From contig DAOTTV010000101.1 in the NCBI GenBank assembly GCA_034437755.1, forward strand, positions 1 to 64,000: DNA of 64,000 nucleotides, given 5' to 3'. Positions 18,664 to 27,245 of this stretch are shown here, piece after piece; within the stretch, counting starts at the first letter, position 1; each line of letters opens with the position of its first letter. The position numbers were made by a program, and so were the translations under genes. The stretch is from JAUZRW01 sp034437755 (lineage in GTDB: Bacteria > Chloroflexota > Anaerolineae > Aggregatilineales > Phototrophicaceae). Below the pieces are notes generated by a model, which saw only the letters and a program-made list of their open reading frames with translations, was not told the DNA's origin and did not search any database.

Positions 18664-18723
18664 CGATATATCCCAAATTTTTGCATTTTATCCCAAATTT
18701 TTTGGGATATTTGGGATATATCG
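18664..18723. repeat. Nested inverted repeat with four TATCCCAAA half-sites
   Basis: A perfect 14-bp outer inverted repeat (18664-18677 with 18710-18723) encloses a perfect 9-bp inner one (18689-18697 with 18701-18709). All four arms carry the same TATCCCAAA half-site, two in each orientation. A fifth, imperfect pair (ATCCC/GGGAT, 18812-18828) lies closer to the next gene. The set sits 138-197 bp before the recombinase-like start. It looks like a protein-binding array: an operator or a recombination site. Confidence 0.8.
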
Positions 18724-18860
18724 TCATCGCACGGTTGCCGTCGATTCGCCGCAATTATGCGCTCGATTTCAGGCATAGAATGTGAATCACCCCGGCAAGG
18801 TGTTATACTTAATCCCAACCAAAGGGATGATAACCAAACCAACCACTCACTCGGAGATTT

Positions 18861-19778
18861 ATGGATAGCTTCGACTTCACACGGGTGCTACCGCGTCGCA
18901 CGAGTAGCCTCAATACACAACGCGCCTACTATCGCTGGGTTGATCGCTACCTCGTCGATGTTGCCGGGCTGAAAGCGACACGCGGCGATAATCGTCTCAA
19001 ACGAATGGAAAATTTACCCATCAAGAGCCTACAACGCCACTTGACACCGCGCAAACTCAGCAATTGGCTCAACCGACTGGCGGAGGACGGACAGAGCCGG
19101 CAGGGACTCGATCAAGCGCGGGCGACGGTGGTCACACTGGCGGATTTGCTAGCGCAGGAAGGCATCATCACGCGCGAGACTGCCACCGAAATACAGGTCA
19201 TTAGCGTGCCATCCATCCGCCGCAAAAACACGCCTGACACCTTGCTAAGCCCGGATGATGTGAAGCAACTGATGGCGGCAACACGCAACATGGCAACATC
19301 AAATAACCAGATGCTCCGTAACAACGTCGTCGCGTCGATGCTGTGTACGATGGCGCTACGGCGTGAAGAGTTATCGGTTGCCAAATGGGGCGATATCCAC
19401 CTGAACACACACAAGCGCGTCGTGCTAGGGATGAGCGATGGCGAGATTGATGTGCCCTTATCAGTCGTCAATATCATCGACCGCTGGCGCAATGCCATCG
19501 GCGATCCACCGCCCCACAGCGCACTCGTACGCCGCATCTGGAAAGGCGGGCGCATCGCAAAAGCCGGTTTATCGCCCGATGGCATCTGGTTGATTATCCG
19601 CAACGCCTCGCGACATGCCGGTTTGGGTCACGTTACGCCAGATGACCTGCGGCGGTCAGTCGTCGCAACCATGTACCAGACCGGCGTGCCCGTCAGCGAG
19701 ATTAGCCAGTTGCTTCGCCATCGCACCACTTTAATTACCGAGCGTTTCCTCGCAAAATTACCCATTGACGATCATTAA
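18861..19778 (+). CDS. Tyrosine-recombinase-fold protein lacking the catalytic tyrosine
   Basis: A 305-aa protein with the recombinase layout: SAM-like core-binding domain (about 12-112) and catalytic-fold domain (about 127-300). R167 (ALRREEL), R264 (DDLRRS) and H287 (LLRHR) match the conserved Arg and His positions. The first His of the H-x-x-R box is D261, the strand lysine is not evident, and the nucleophile position is F296 (TERFL, codon TTC) with no Tyr nearby. It probably binds DNA without cutting. It is not next to phage genes. The nested repeat upstream is a candidate binding site. Confidence 0.82.
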   Translation: MDSFDFTRVLPRRTSSLNTQRAYYRWVDRYLVDVAGLKATRGDNRLKRMENLPIKSLQRHLTPRKLSNWLNRLAEDGQSRQGLDQARATVVTLADLLAQEGIITRETATEIQVISVPSIRRKNTPDTLLSPDDVKQLMAATRNMATSNNQMLRNNVVASMLCTMALRREELSVAKWGDIHLNTHKRVVLGMSDGEIDVPLSVVNIIDRWRNAIGDPPPHSALVRRIWKGGRIAKAGLSPDGIWLIIRNASRHAGLGHVTPDDLRRSVVATMYQTGVPVSEISQLLRHRTTLITERFLAKLPIDDH

Positions 19779-20101
19779 GCCCGTCGGTCATGCATGCACA
19801 TACCCTATTGATAAGATTAAGATAGTTTTAATTACGATCGTCTTTTTAAGCCTACCTTGACAGCAAACTTTATCAATCCTCATAAACATATGGGACGATG
19901 ATATTATGTAGATGTAATGTAAGATAAAGGCTTATTGGTACATCTATCGAATAGAAGTGGATTGCAAATTACAGACTATACCTCTCGTGTAGGTGTCGCA
20001 CGTTGCGGTCTTGTCTCTTGTGAACCACTGATGTTCCACCGAAAGGCACTGTCGGGAGACAGCGCCCTGAAATATACACATTAGTGAGGAGAACTGACTG
20101 T
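19779..20101. other. Intergenic region with a structured folE leader
   Basis: No gene is seen in these 323 bp. Near its end a GGCACTGTC/GACAGCGCC hairpin (20045-20066, one mismatch) precedes a GAGGAGA ribosome site. The upstream part is AT-rich. I could not match the leader to a known riboswitch, including the tetrahydrofolate type. Confidence 0.45.
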
Positions 20102-20893
20102 ATGTCAAACACTGGAAATAGCAACGGGCGCGATGCAGATACTGATCCCCGAACAGCCAACGGCAAAACTCCCGACCCTAAACGGACAACAACAACTTTG
20201 CGCTTATCAGACGACAGCAATGGCACAATCGTGAGCGGTTCCGATATTTTAGCCTTCGGTGATCTCGATGAGTATCCTAGCCCTGTTAGCGAAGTCTATG
20301 AACAGACCGAAGTGCTAACTGGCGATATGCAACAATTCGAGAAGATCGAACGCGCCATCCACGACCTGCTAGACGCCTTCAACGTCAACTGGGACGACCC
20401 GAACTATACCGACACCCCCCAGCGCGTTGCAAAAGCCTACATGGAATACTGGGCGAGCGGCTACGGCATCCAGCCCGAAGACGAAGTGACTGTGTTCCCG
20501 AATTCTAGCGGCACAGGTGATCTTGTCATGGTCAAGGATATGAAGTATTACAGCCTGTGTAGCCATCATCTCGCGCCTTTCCACGGGTACGGAGCAATCG
20601 CTTATCTGCCGGGCAAAAACTTGCTCGGTTTATCCAAGCTCGGGCGTATCCTCAACGTGTATGCGCGGCGCTTTCAATTACAAGAGCGCATCAGCGCACA
20701 AACAGCAGATAGCCTCATGAGCTTGCTCGAACCACAGGGCGTGATAGTTATCCTATACGATACCGAGCATATGTGCATGTCGTCACGCGGGGTGCAACTG
20801 CACGAATCCAACACGACGACGATCGCCGCGCGGGGCGTATTCAAAGATGATGCTCAACTACGCTCGGAAGTGTTCGCCATGCTCCGGCGCTGA
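20102..20893 (+). CDS. folE: GTP cyclohydrolase I
   Basis: A 263-aa enzyme that makes 7,8-dihydroneopterin triphosphate from GTP, the entry to folate synthesis and, in some bacteria, queuosine. Zinc ligands are C153 and H156 (SLCSHHLAPF) and C225 (EHMCMSSRGV). GLSKLGRI and the terminal VQLHESNTTTIAARG are typical. The first 75 or so residues are a low-complexity, polar extension absent from the E. coli enzyme. The ATG at 20102 was chosen because GAGGAGA lies about 9 nt ahead. A clear terminator follows. Confidence 0.95.
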   Translation: MSNTGNSNGRDADTDPRTANGKTPDPKRTTTTLRLSDDSNGTIVSGSDILAFGDLDEYPSPVSEVYEQTEVLTGDMQQFEKIERAIHDLLDAFNVNWDDPNYTDTPQRVAKAYMEYWASGYGIQPEDEVTVFPNSSGTGDLVMVKDMKYYSLCSHHLAPFHGYGAIAYLPGKNLLGLSKLGRILNVYARRFQLQERISAQTADSLMSLLEPQGVIVILYDTEHMCMSSRGVQLHESNTTTIAARGVFKDDAQLRSEVFAMLRR

Positions 20894-20936
20894 CACCTAG
20901 CACCAGACACAATTGCATATCCATCTCAGCTTTTAT

Positions 20937-20965
20937 CGTGTCTCTGGCAACAGGGACACGTTTTT
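20937..20965 (+). terminator. Intrinsic terminator after folE
   Basis: CGTGTCTCTG pairs with CAGGGACACG (one G-U) across a GCAA tetraloop, followed by TTTTT. It lies 44 bp after folE and faces the convergent TPR gene. Confidence 0.85.
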
Positions 20966-20979
20966 GATTCCTGACGGTC

Positions 20980-23754
20980 TCAGACTATCTGCGCCTCGAA
21001 CCATTGTTGCAGCGCCTGCACATCTGCCCGATCTGGATAGAGACGGGCCAACTGGAGCAGATACAGGCGCGGGCTAAACAGGCGATCTGCGCGATTATCA
21101 TCGTCAAGCACGCGCTGATAATAATCGCGGGCAGTGGCTTCGTCACCATCAAAGAGCGCGATGATCGCCCGTACACGCCATTGCTGGCTCACATCTTCAA
21201 TCGTGCGCGCGGCATGACGGGCATGGTCAAGCTCGATCACGGCTTGTGCATCATCGCCCATGCGCGCACAAGCAATCGACCGCCAGAAGGCACAATAGGC
21301 TTTTGACAGGGGCACATCCGGTTCCAGCTGTTCGCTCCGGTGCATATCGACCAGCGATTCTTCATAGTGTGCGTGGTTCAAACGGACTAGACCGCGCCAG
21401 TAGTAACACAGCGTATTATCGGGTTGTAGCTCCACACAGGTGTTGAAGTCCGTCAGTGCCGCATCGTATTGGTGCAGGCGATGATGTGCAAAGCCGCGGA
21501 TCTCGTGGTAGTTCTTGCGAAGCGGATCACACTCAATCGCTCGATCATAATCTTCGATCGCCCGCGCATACGCCCCCTGTTCGAAGTAGGCTTGCCCGCG
21601 TAGGTAATAATGCGTCGCCGTCTCCGGCGCGAGTTCAATCGCGTGGTTATAATCCGCCAGAGCATCGTCATAACGGCGCAGATGCACGTAATTCACCCCC
21701 CGCGACTGATAGTTATACGGATCATGCGGGCTAATCGCAATCGCCCGTGTGAAATCCGCGACTGCCGCTTCGTAATGTTCTAAATCTTGATGCACGCGCC
21801 CACGCCAGAACAAATACATATCGCGCTTGGGATTCAATTCGCACGCCTTGTCAATCACGGCGAGGGCTTCCTGATAGTCTTCCAGATGGCGATAGGTCAA
21901 TGACAGGCTGAGATAAGTCTCAGGGTTGTTCGCATCCAGCTGTAGCGCACGCTGATAATCTTCCAGCGCATCGCCATAACGCCCCATCTGCCGATAGACC
22001 ACCCCGCGCGAGGTATACCCATCGGGGTCAAAGGGGCGGCGTTGCACCACTTCGGTGATGCAAGTCAGGGCTTCTTCGTACTGCCCCCACGTATTGTAAA
22101 TCAATGTCAGCCCGACATAAGCATCAGTCAAATCATCATCAAGCATGATCGCATGGCGATAATCGCGCAGGGCTTCTTTATAGCGATCAGCGGTGCGATA
22201 GATATATGCGCGCGAGTTATAATAACGTGGATTTTCAGGATCGCGCTGGATGGCTTCGGTCAGGTCTTGCACGGCGGCATCGACATTGTTCAGCGCGTGA
22301 TGAGCCAGCGCCCGCCCAATATAGAAATCCGGCTTATCACCATGCGCGAGCGCTTCGTTATAGCTGGCGACTGCATCCTGATAGCGTTTCATCGTGCGTA
22401 GGATGATGCCCTGCAAATTATAGTTATAAGGATCGTCCGGTTGCTCTTGGATCGCCTGCTGAATATCTGCAAGTGCCTGTTCGTACTGCTGCAAATCGCT
22501 GAGCGTGCGCGCCCGACTATAATAATAATCGCCATTTTCAGGATTGAGTTCAATCGCTTTGGTATAGCACAACAAGGCCTGCTGATGCTTGCGTAAAGCT
22601 GTATAGCACATGCCCTTGCCGATGTAAAACGAGGCTTCATCCCGTTTGAGGTCAATCGCGCGATTATAATCGTCGATCGCATCTTGATAACGCTGGAGCG
22701 TGCGGCGCACGATGGCGCGTAAGCCATAGGTCATCGCATCACGCGGATTGATGACAATCACCCGGCTCAAATCGGCTTCGGCGGCGGCATAATCGCCCAG
22801 CTGGCGGTGCGTTTGCGCGCGCAGGTAATAGTTATCGCCGTCGTCAGGATTCAACAAAATTGCCTCGTCGAAGTCCTCGACCGCTGTTTCGTAATCGCCC
22901 AAGGTACGATACGCGACTCCGCGCCATTTGTAATAAAACGCGTGTTGTGGTGCAAGCCGAATCGCATAGGTGAAATCAGCGATCGCATCGGCATATTGCT
23001 GTGCGCCGAAGTTCGCCCGCCCGCGCCAGTGATGATTCGCCGAGTCTTTCGGCTGAATCTGGATCGCGTGCGAGAAGCTGAGAATCGCCTCTTCGTATTG
23101 TCCAGCGCCATAGAGGGCACGCCCCTTCCAGAAGTGGATGTCCGCATCCGCCTCGTCATCGTCCAGCACCCGATCAAAATCTTCAATCGCTCGCTCAAAG
23201 TCACCGACGACCGTCAGCGTGCGTCCGCGCTTGCCATAAAGATCAGTGTTATCGGGGTCAATCAAGAGCGCAAAGTGAAACGCGCGCAGTGCCTCTGCGA
23301 AGTCCTCTGCCATAAAGCGCGCTTTGCCCCACTCAGCATAATGTGTGATCAAACGCTGGTGATACTGTACAAATTCGTCCGGCGTGGTCTGCCATTGTTG
23401 CAGTAGATACTCGCGGATTTTAGAATCATAAACGAGGAAGCTATTCTCATGCTTGATGAAGCCCAACTGTGCCAGCCGGCTCCACCACGTATAATCGTTA
23501 TCTTCGCTTTGATCTTGCCGCAGTGCCGCCACCACGCCCAGATCAACCGCCGGCGCAATCGCACAGGTTTTGACCAAGTGTATCAAATCCGGCAGGGTCG
23601 CTTGCAGACGATCTAACTCATATTGAAACATCTGCTGGGTTAGCGTGTCGTCGTCGTGCCCCTGTGCAATCCACTGCACAATATGGCGGGCGTATGTTTG
23701 GTCGTTAGGTGAGGGTTGATGATCGTCATCAGGTGTAAACATCCGATAGTGCAT
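20980..23754 (-). CDS. Giant tetratricopeptide-repeat protein
   Basis: About 924 aa of mostly TPR units. The N-terminal 140 or so residues are not TPR; they end in a segment (GFIKHENSFLVYDSKIREYLLQQW) that resembles the winged-helix part seen after STAND-type ATPases, but no NTPase is present. From about 145 to 890 I count roughly 19-20 consecutive 34-residue repeats with the W/Y-8, G/A and P-32 pattern. It is likely a cytoplasmic protein-interaction scaffold, with no signal peptide. The start is uncertain: ATG at 23754 or, slightly longer, 23766. Confidence 0.85.
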   Translation of the reverse strand: MHYRMFTPDDDHQPSPNDQTYARHIVQWIAQGHDDDTLTQQMFQYELDRLQATLPDLIHLVKTCAIAPAVDLGVVAALRQDQSEDNDYTWWSRLAQLGFIKHENSFLVYDSKIREYLLQQWQTTPDEFVQYHQRLITHYAEWGKARFMAEDFAEALRAFHFALLIDPDNTDLYGKRGRTLTVVGDFERAIEDFDRVLDDDEADADIHFWKGRALYGAGQYEEAILSFSHAIQIQPKDSANHHWRGRANFGAQQYADAIADFTYAIRLAPQHAFYYKWRGVAYRTLGDYETAVEDFDEAILLNPDDGDNYYLRAQTHRQLGDYAAAEADLSRVIVINPRDAMTYGLRAIVRRTLQRYQDAIDDYNRAIDLKRDEASFYIGKGMCYTALRKHQQALLCYTKAIELNPENGDYYYSRARTLSDLQQYEQALADIQQAIQEQPDDPYNYNLQGIILRTMKRYQDAVASYNEALAHGDKPDFYIGRALAHHALNNVDAAVQDLTEAIQRDPENPRYYNSRAYIYRTADRYKEALRDYRHAIMLDDDLTDAYVGLTLIYNTWGQYEEALTCITEVVQRRPFDPDGYTSRGVVYRQMGRYGDALEDYQRALQLDANNPETYLSLSLTYRHLEDYQEALAVIDKACELNPKRDMYLFWRGRVHQDLEHYEAAVADFTRAIAISPHDPYNYQSRGVNYVHLRRYDDALADYNHAIELAPETATHYYLRGQAYFEQGAYARAIEDYDRAIECDPLRKNYHEIRGFAHHRLHQYDAALTDFNTCVELQPDNTLCYYWRGLVRLNHAHYEESLVDMHRSEQLEPDVPLSKAYCAFWRSIACARMGDDAQAVIELDHARHAARTIEDVSQQWRVRAIIALFDGDEATARDYYQRVLDDDNRADRLFSPRLYLLQLARLYPDRADVQALQQWFEAQIV

Positions 23755-23888
23755 GGCGCAATCCATCCATGACTCGCTTGCAGAGTGCAGTCACATCGCT
23801 CTGGTTGGCGATGCTTCACCTACTATAACACAATTTGAGCGGGGTCGTGGCACAAAAAAGCGGTGTTTTTCGGGCATCTGCGCCCGTA

Positions 23889-24179
23889 TCACGCCTTGTC
23901 GCCTGCGCTCGGCTGGACGGGCACTTTTTGCCAGTGCTTCTGGATACGATTGAGGGCGCGGCGATCGGTCACATAACTTTCGAGATACCCACAATCGACA
24001 CAGACGTAATTATCCAGCGCAACAGCGAACTGCGCGTCGATCGGGATGCGGTTGCTCCCGCGTAAGCCCTCTTTGCCGGCGATGTCCGCACCCGTATGAA
24101 CCCGCTCCGACCCACACGACGGACATTCGCCCGCGCGCAAGCTCGCCGGACGTGCGTCGGCATCGTGCGAGGCGTTCAT
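23889..24179 (-). CDS. Small zinc-ribbon protein, paralogue 1
   Basis: A 96-aa protein with CPSCGSERV near residue 19 and CVDCGYLESYV near 60, a two-knuckle zinc ribbon. The stretch between (RIPIDAQFAVALDNYVC) matches the next two paralogues. Its ATG overlaps the stop of the upstream paralogue by 4 bp (ATGA), so they are translationally coupled. The function is unknown; such ribbons often serve in nucleic-acid or protein contacts. Confidence 0.75.
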   Translation of the reverse strand: MNASHDADARPASLRAGECPSCGSERVHTGADIAGKEGLRGSNRIPIDAQFAVALDNYVCVDCGYLESYVTDRRALNRIQKHWQKVPVQPSAGDKA

Positions 24180-24418
24180 CGTTTGCGCTTTCGTTTGCTT
24201 GTGCGTGCGTCGCGCCAGTTTTCTTGAATACGCTGGAGGGCGTTGTTATCGCTGATGTAGCTCTCGATATAGCCACAGGTGATGCACACGTAATTATCGA
24301 GCCCGACGTGATGCTTGAAGTCGATCGGGATCATGTTGCTACTGCTGTTCTTCACGGGTATATCGCGCCCGCTGTAGACGGTCGCTTGCCCGCACTTGGG
24401 ACAGATTCCGTTCCGCAT
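24176..24418 (-). CDS. Small zinc-ribbon protein, paralogue 2
   Basis: An 80-aa protein with CPKCGQATV at residues 6-14 and CITCGYIESYI in the middle. It ends in a basic tail (TSKRKRKR) that suggests nucleic-acid binding. It shares IPIDFKHHVGLDNYVC with paralogue 1, so the pair arose by tandem duplication. It is coupled to paralogue 1 through an ATGA overlap. Confidence 0.75.
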   Translation of the reverse strand: MRNGICPKCGQATVYSGRDIPVKNSSSNMIPIDFKHHVGLDNYVCITCGYIESYISDNNALQRIQENWRDARTSKRKRKR

Positions 24419-24627
24419 GAGCAGGTATCCATTTCATCCATCGTCAGTTAAGTGAGGGATGTGCATAAACCCTTGTGACACAAATCATAGATGTTCTATC
24501 CGCCACGAGTCTCATCGAACGCGTTGTAGGCACACTACAGGTGCTATTTTGAAGCCTCTTTAGTAGGCTAGCCAAATCGCTTCAACAGTTGGCGATGAAC
24601 TATCGCAGATGCCTACGCGCGCATCTC

Positions 24628-24873
24628 TCATGAGCTGGTCTTGCCCTGATCGTTTTTGCGCTTCGGTTTATCTTCTTCCAGCTCGCGCAGGCGGCGCTCA
24701 AGCCGTTTTTTGAGGGCGTGCGGATGTACAGCGTAGGTTTCCATGTAACCGCAATTGAAGCACAGGTAATCGCTAACGAACACCACGCCGAAGTATTTCG
24801 TCGGCACTTTACGACTCGCATTATAGGCATGAATATCGTTCGACCCGCATTTAGGACAGAAGCCATCTTTCAT
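24628..24873 (-). CDS. Small zinc-ribbon protein, paralogue 3
   Basis: An 81-aa protein with MKDGFCPKCGSNDI and later LCFNCGYMETYAV, the same spacing and order as the two paralogues 209 bp downstream. Its C-terminus is a charged helix (KKRLERRLRELEED) followed by a Lys-rich tail. The middle segment has diverged. The function is unknown. Confidence 0.75.
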   Translation of the reverse strand: MKDGFCPKCGSNDIHAYNASRKVPTKYFGVVFVSDYLCFNCGYMETYAVHPHALKKRLERRLRELEEDKPKRKNDQGKTSS

Positions 24874-25102
24874 CGTGCTGGGTTATCTCTCACTTCATTG
24901 TCTCATGTTTATTATAGATAGATTGTACACATCGCGCATCGCTGAACCGGCCCGAAGCAGGGCGAATGAGTCATTAACGCATTTCTGATACAACTTTCGC
25001 CCGCACGCACCCGTACAGAATAGTAGAGAAATCACCGTCATTTACGCGATGTTAAGGGATTCGTGTTACACTTAGTCCATATTGGTGTAAGGGAAAAAAC
25101 AA

Positions 25103-25675
25103 ATGAGTGATAACGACAACAACGATAACAACCGCGATAACGATATTAATATGTGGAAAGTCCTCTCGACGGTTGGCAAGGGTGTCGGCAAAACAGTCGA
25201 AGTGATTGCCAAAGGCACCGGCTCCGCGATGAACGCCATCAACGAGGGGCAGAAAGCGATTAAGAAGCCTATGGCAGTGACAGAGATTACCATCATCTTC
25301 AACACCACCGATAAGACTGTGAAATTCATCAACCGCGAAACTGCCCGTGACTCCAAAGAAATCCTCGGGCAAAGCGAAATTTCGATGAAGACCGACAACA
25401 CCGCCGGCGTGTGGATTCCGTGGTACGACCCGCCGCGCTTCGCCAACTTCGCCAAGCGGCACATGGTGATCGTCATCGACGAGATTCCGGTGATGTACAT
25501 CTGGCAGAAGGGCGATTACGTCTACTGGACGAACCGCCTCGACAACGAAGGTCGTCCGGCAAAAGCCTACAAGATGGGCGGTGTCGCGCACATTGGCGGG
25601 CGGCGGACGCTAGTCATCCGCAATGATCCTGAAGCGGGCTATAGCGCCTTCTTGACCGAGAACAAGAAACGCTGA
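25103..25675 (+). CDS. Hypothetical protein of unknown fold
   Basis: A 190-aa soluble protein. An Asp/Asn-rich start (MSDNDNNDNNRDNDIN) is followed by a Gly/Val amphipathic segment (TVGKGVGKTVEVIAKGTGSAMNAI), then a beta-rich region from about 58 to 185 (ITIIFNTTDKTVKFINR, VIVIDEIPVMYIWQ). No catalytic motif or family is recognised. AAGGGA precedes the ATG, and a strong terminator follows at 25703, so it is a single-gene transcript. Confidence 0.7.
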   Translation: MSDNDNNDNNRDNDINMWKVLSTVGKGVGKTVEVIAKGTGSAMNAINEGQKAIKKPMAVTEITIIFNTTDKTVKFINRETARDSKEILGQSEISMKTDNTAGVWIPWYDPPRFANFAKRHMVIVIDEIPVMYIWQKGDYVYWTNRLDNEGRPAKAYKMGGVAHIGGRRTLVIRNDPEAGYSAFLTENKKR

Positions 25676-25702
25676 GCGCCCAGCATAGCCCATTAAACAC
25701 AG

Positions 25703-25728
25703 CATGCCGACACTCGTCGGCATGTTTT
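25703..25728 (+). terminator. Intrinsic terminator
   Basis: CATGCCGAC pairs perfectly with GTCGGCATG across a 4-nt loop, followed by TTTTGT. It lies 27 bp after the stop codon of the hypothetical gene at 25103-25675. Confidence 0.85.
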
Positions 25729-25753
25729 GTATTGTTGGGGGATCTGACGCGCC

Positions 25754-25975
25754 TCAACTAGCTAACTTCTGCGCCTGATCTTCGGCTTTGTGACCGAGTT
25801 CTTCAGCCGTTTCGGCAATTGTACTACGGATCGTCTCGCCATCTTCAGGCGCGAATAAGAGCGCGATGACGGTTCCGATTGCGACACCGAGCGCTAAGCT
25901 CACAGCGGCAATCATCGAGCGTTCGGTCTGGGCGCGGCGACGTGCATCCTCGCTATAATATGTGCGTTTTGCCAT
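25754..25975 (-). CDS. YtxH-like small membrane protein
   Basis: A 73-aa protein with a charged start, one membrane helix (about 19-40, AAVSLALGVAIGTVIALLFAP) and an amphipathic helix after it (TAEELGHKAEDQAQKLAS). The FAPEDGE..R motif after the helix is the YtxH/DUF883-like hallmark. The ATG at 25975 is preferred over 26014 because AAGGAG lies about 9 nt upstream. Such proteins are often stress-linked, but the role is unknown. Confidence 0.75.
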   Translation of the reverse strand: MAKRTYYSEDARRRAQTERSMIAAVSLALGVAIGTVIALLFAPEDGETIRSTIAETAEELGHKAEDQAQKLAS

Positions 25976-26096
25976 CGTTACAATCTCCTTGAGTCTCTTT
26001 ATCTTTATATTCATTGTAACGCACGCAGATAAAACGCACTTGTTGATGCCGTAAGAAGGGCGTTTAAAAGCATATAGATTACATAAGAGCGTCCCC

Positions 26097-26690
26097 TCAA
26101 TCGAACCTGATCAAGGGTGCGAGAGTCTCCAGCGTCGCTGGCCCCATCCCACTGACATTATCCAGCTCTTCCAGCGAAGCGATGCCGCCATTCTCTGTGC
26201 GATACGCGATGATGCGCTCGGCAAGCACCGGCCCCACGCCGGGCAGAGTCTGCAATTGCTCGGCAGTCGCGGTGTTGATAGCGACCCGATCGCCACCGGA
26301 GGCCGTCGGCAAGGGGCGCACCGCACCTGTCGCCGTAGCGGGTTGAGCAGGCACATGCACCTGATCGCCATCGCGCAGGAGGCCTGCTAGATTCACCCGA
26401 CTCAAGTCGGCATCGGCTGTCGTGCCACCAACGCGGTCGAGCGCATCACTGACGCGGCTCGCGTGCGGCAACGTAATCATCTGCTCGGCTTGTTGCACCG
26501 CTCCCGTCACATAGACGGTGATCGGGGCGGGGGTCGCCGTTGGTAACGGAGTCGCAGTCGGCAAGGGCGGATTAATCACAATCTGGACGGGATCGGGGCG
26601 GGATGTCAGCAACCAAGCCCCCGCGATGATGAGGGTCGCCACCAGCAACAGCGCAACCGCCGTACTGACCCATGATCCAAGGCGTGACAT
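26097..26690 (-). CDS. comEA: ComEA-like DNA-binding protein (SLBB plus helix-hairpin-helix)
   Basis: A 197-aa membrane-anchored protein. One helix (about 9-28), a Pro/Thr linker (PLPTATPLPTATPAP), an SLBB-like domain (about 57-115, VYVTGAVQQAEQMITLP), a second linker, and a C-terminal helix-hairpin-helix pair (about 137-195, INTATAEQLQTLPGVGPVLAERII and LDNVSGMGPATLETL). This is the layout of ComEA, the outer-face DNA receptor of natural competence. No comEC or pilus genes are adjacent, so uptake function is inferred only. It lies downstream of the 2H/STAS operon. Confidence 0.88.
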   Translation of the reverse strand: MSRLGSWVSTAVALLLVATLIIAGAWLLTSRPDPVQIVINPPLPTATPLPTATPAPITVYVTGAVQQAEQMITLPHASRVSDALDRVGGTTADADLSRVNLAGLLRDGDQVHVPAQPATATGAVRPLPTASGGDRVAINTATAEQLQTLPGVGPVLAERIIAYRTENGGIASLEELDNVSGMGPATLETLAPLIRFD

Positions 26691-26696
26691 AAGCGT

Positions 26697-27245
26697 TCAT
26701 ACTCCTTTGAAGGGAAATATTTTCTGTGGCTTATCTTGAGAATAACGCATCACCGCCAGCGCCTCGATATAAATCGTCCACTGCAAATCGCGATGTTGGA
26801 GCATGCGGATCATCTGCGGGATTTGACCGCTGACGATTTGCCCCTGTGCTAGCGTGATGTGCGGTATCCAGCGATCGGAGTTATAGTGTTCGTCGGGATT
26901 TTTCGCCCATTGACGGCAGATCGAGTGCATTTGCTCTTGCAGGTTGTCGAATTGCGTGGTGCGGGCGACCGCCACATGCACGACCGGCATTTCACCCGTG
27001 AAAATCCCCAAGCCACCGGTATATAACTCAATGCGGGATAGCTGGCGTGCGGTCGTGCGTAGCGACGATTCAAGGTGATCGACTTCGTAGTATTGCGCCA
27101 CCTGCAAAGAGATATGCGGATAGGGAGTATTGCTGAAGCCCTTCACACCGAACGTATCGCGGAATTCACTCCAGATACTACTCACTTTATGGATGGTATC
27201 GTCGTCAATTATGCCGACGATCGCCATGTTACTCTGTGTTGTCAT
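26697..27245 (-). CDS. 2H phosphodiesterase (2'-5' RNA ligase-like), copy 2
   Basis: A 182-aa protein with two H-x-[ST] motifs, HISLQVAQ near residue 45 and HITLAQG near 134, which form the active site of 2H-fold enzymes. It ends 6 bp before comEA. Its start lies inside the end of the STAS-like gene (17-bp overlap), implying coupled translation. It is paralogous to the first gene of this operon. The substrate is unknown: possibly a 2'-5' bond or a cyclic phosphate. Confidence 0.82.
   Translation of the reverse strand: MTTQSNMAIVGIIDDDTIHKVSSIWSEFRDTFGVKGFSNTPYPHISLQVAQYYEVDHLESSLRTTARQLSRIELYTGGLGIFTGEMPVVHVAVARTTQFDNLQEQMHSICRQWAKNPDEHYNSDRWIPHITLAQGQIVSGQIPQMIRMLQHRDLQWTIYIEALAVMRYSQDKPQKIFPFKGV

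Noticed and set aside
18660..18842. 60-aa minus-strand ORF across the nested inverted repeat
   Set aside because: It exists only because the repeat is open in that frame; composition and lack of a start signal argue against a gene.
19960..20101. Possible tetrahydrofolate riboswitch before folE
   Set aside because: A hairpin is present but the conserved riboswitch core could not be recognised by eye.
20980..23754. Periodic sequence in the TPR gene considered as a DNA repeat or CRISPR
   Set aside because: The periodicity is about 102 bp and degenerate, reflecting the 34-residue protein repeat rather than identical DNA units or spacers.
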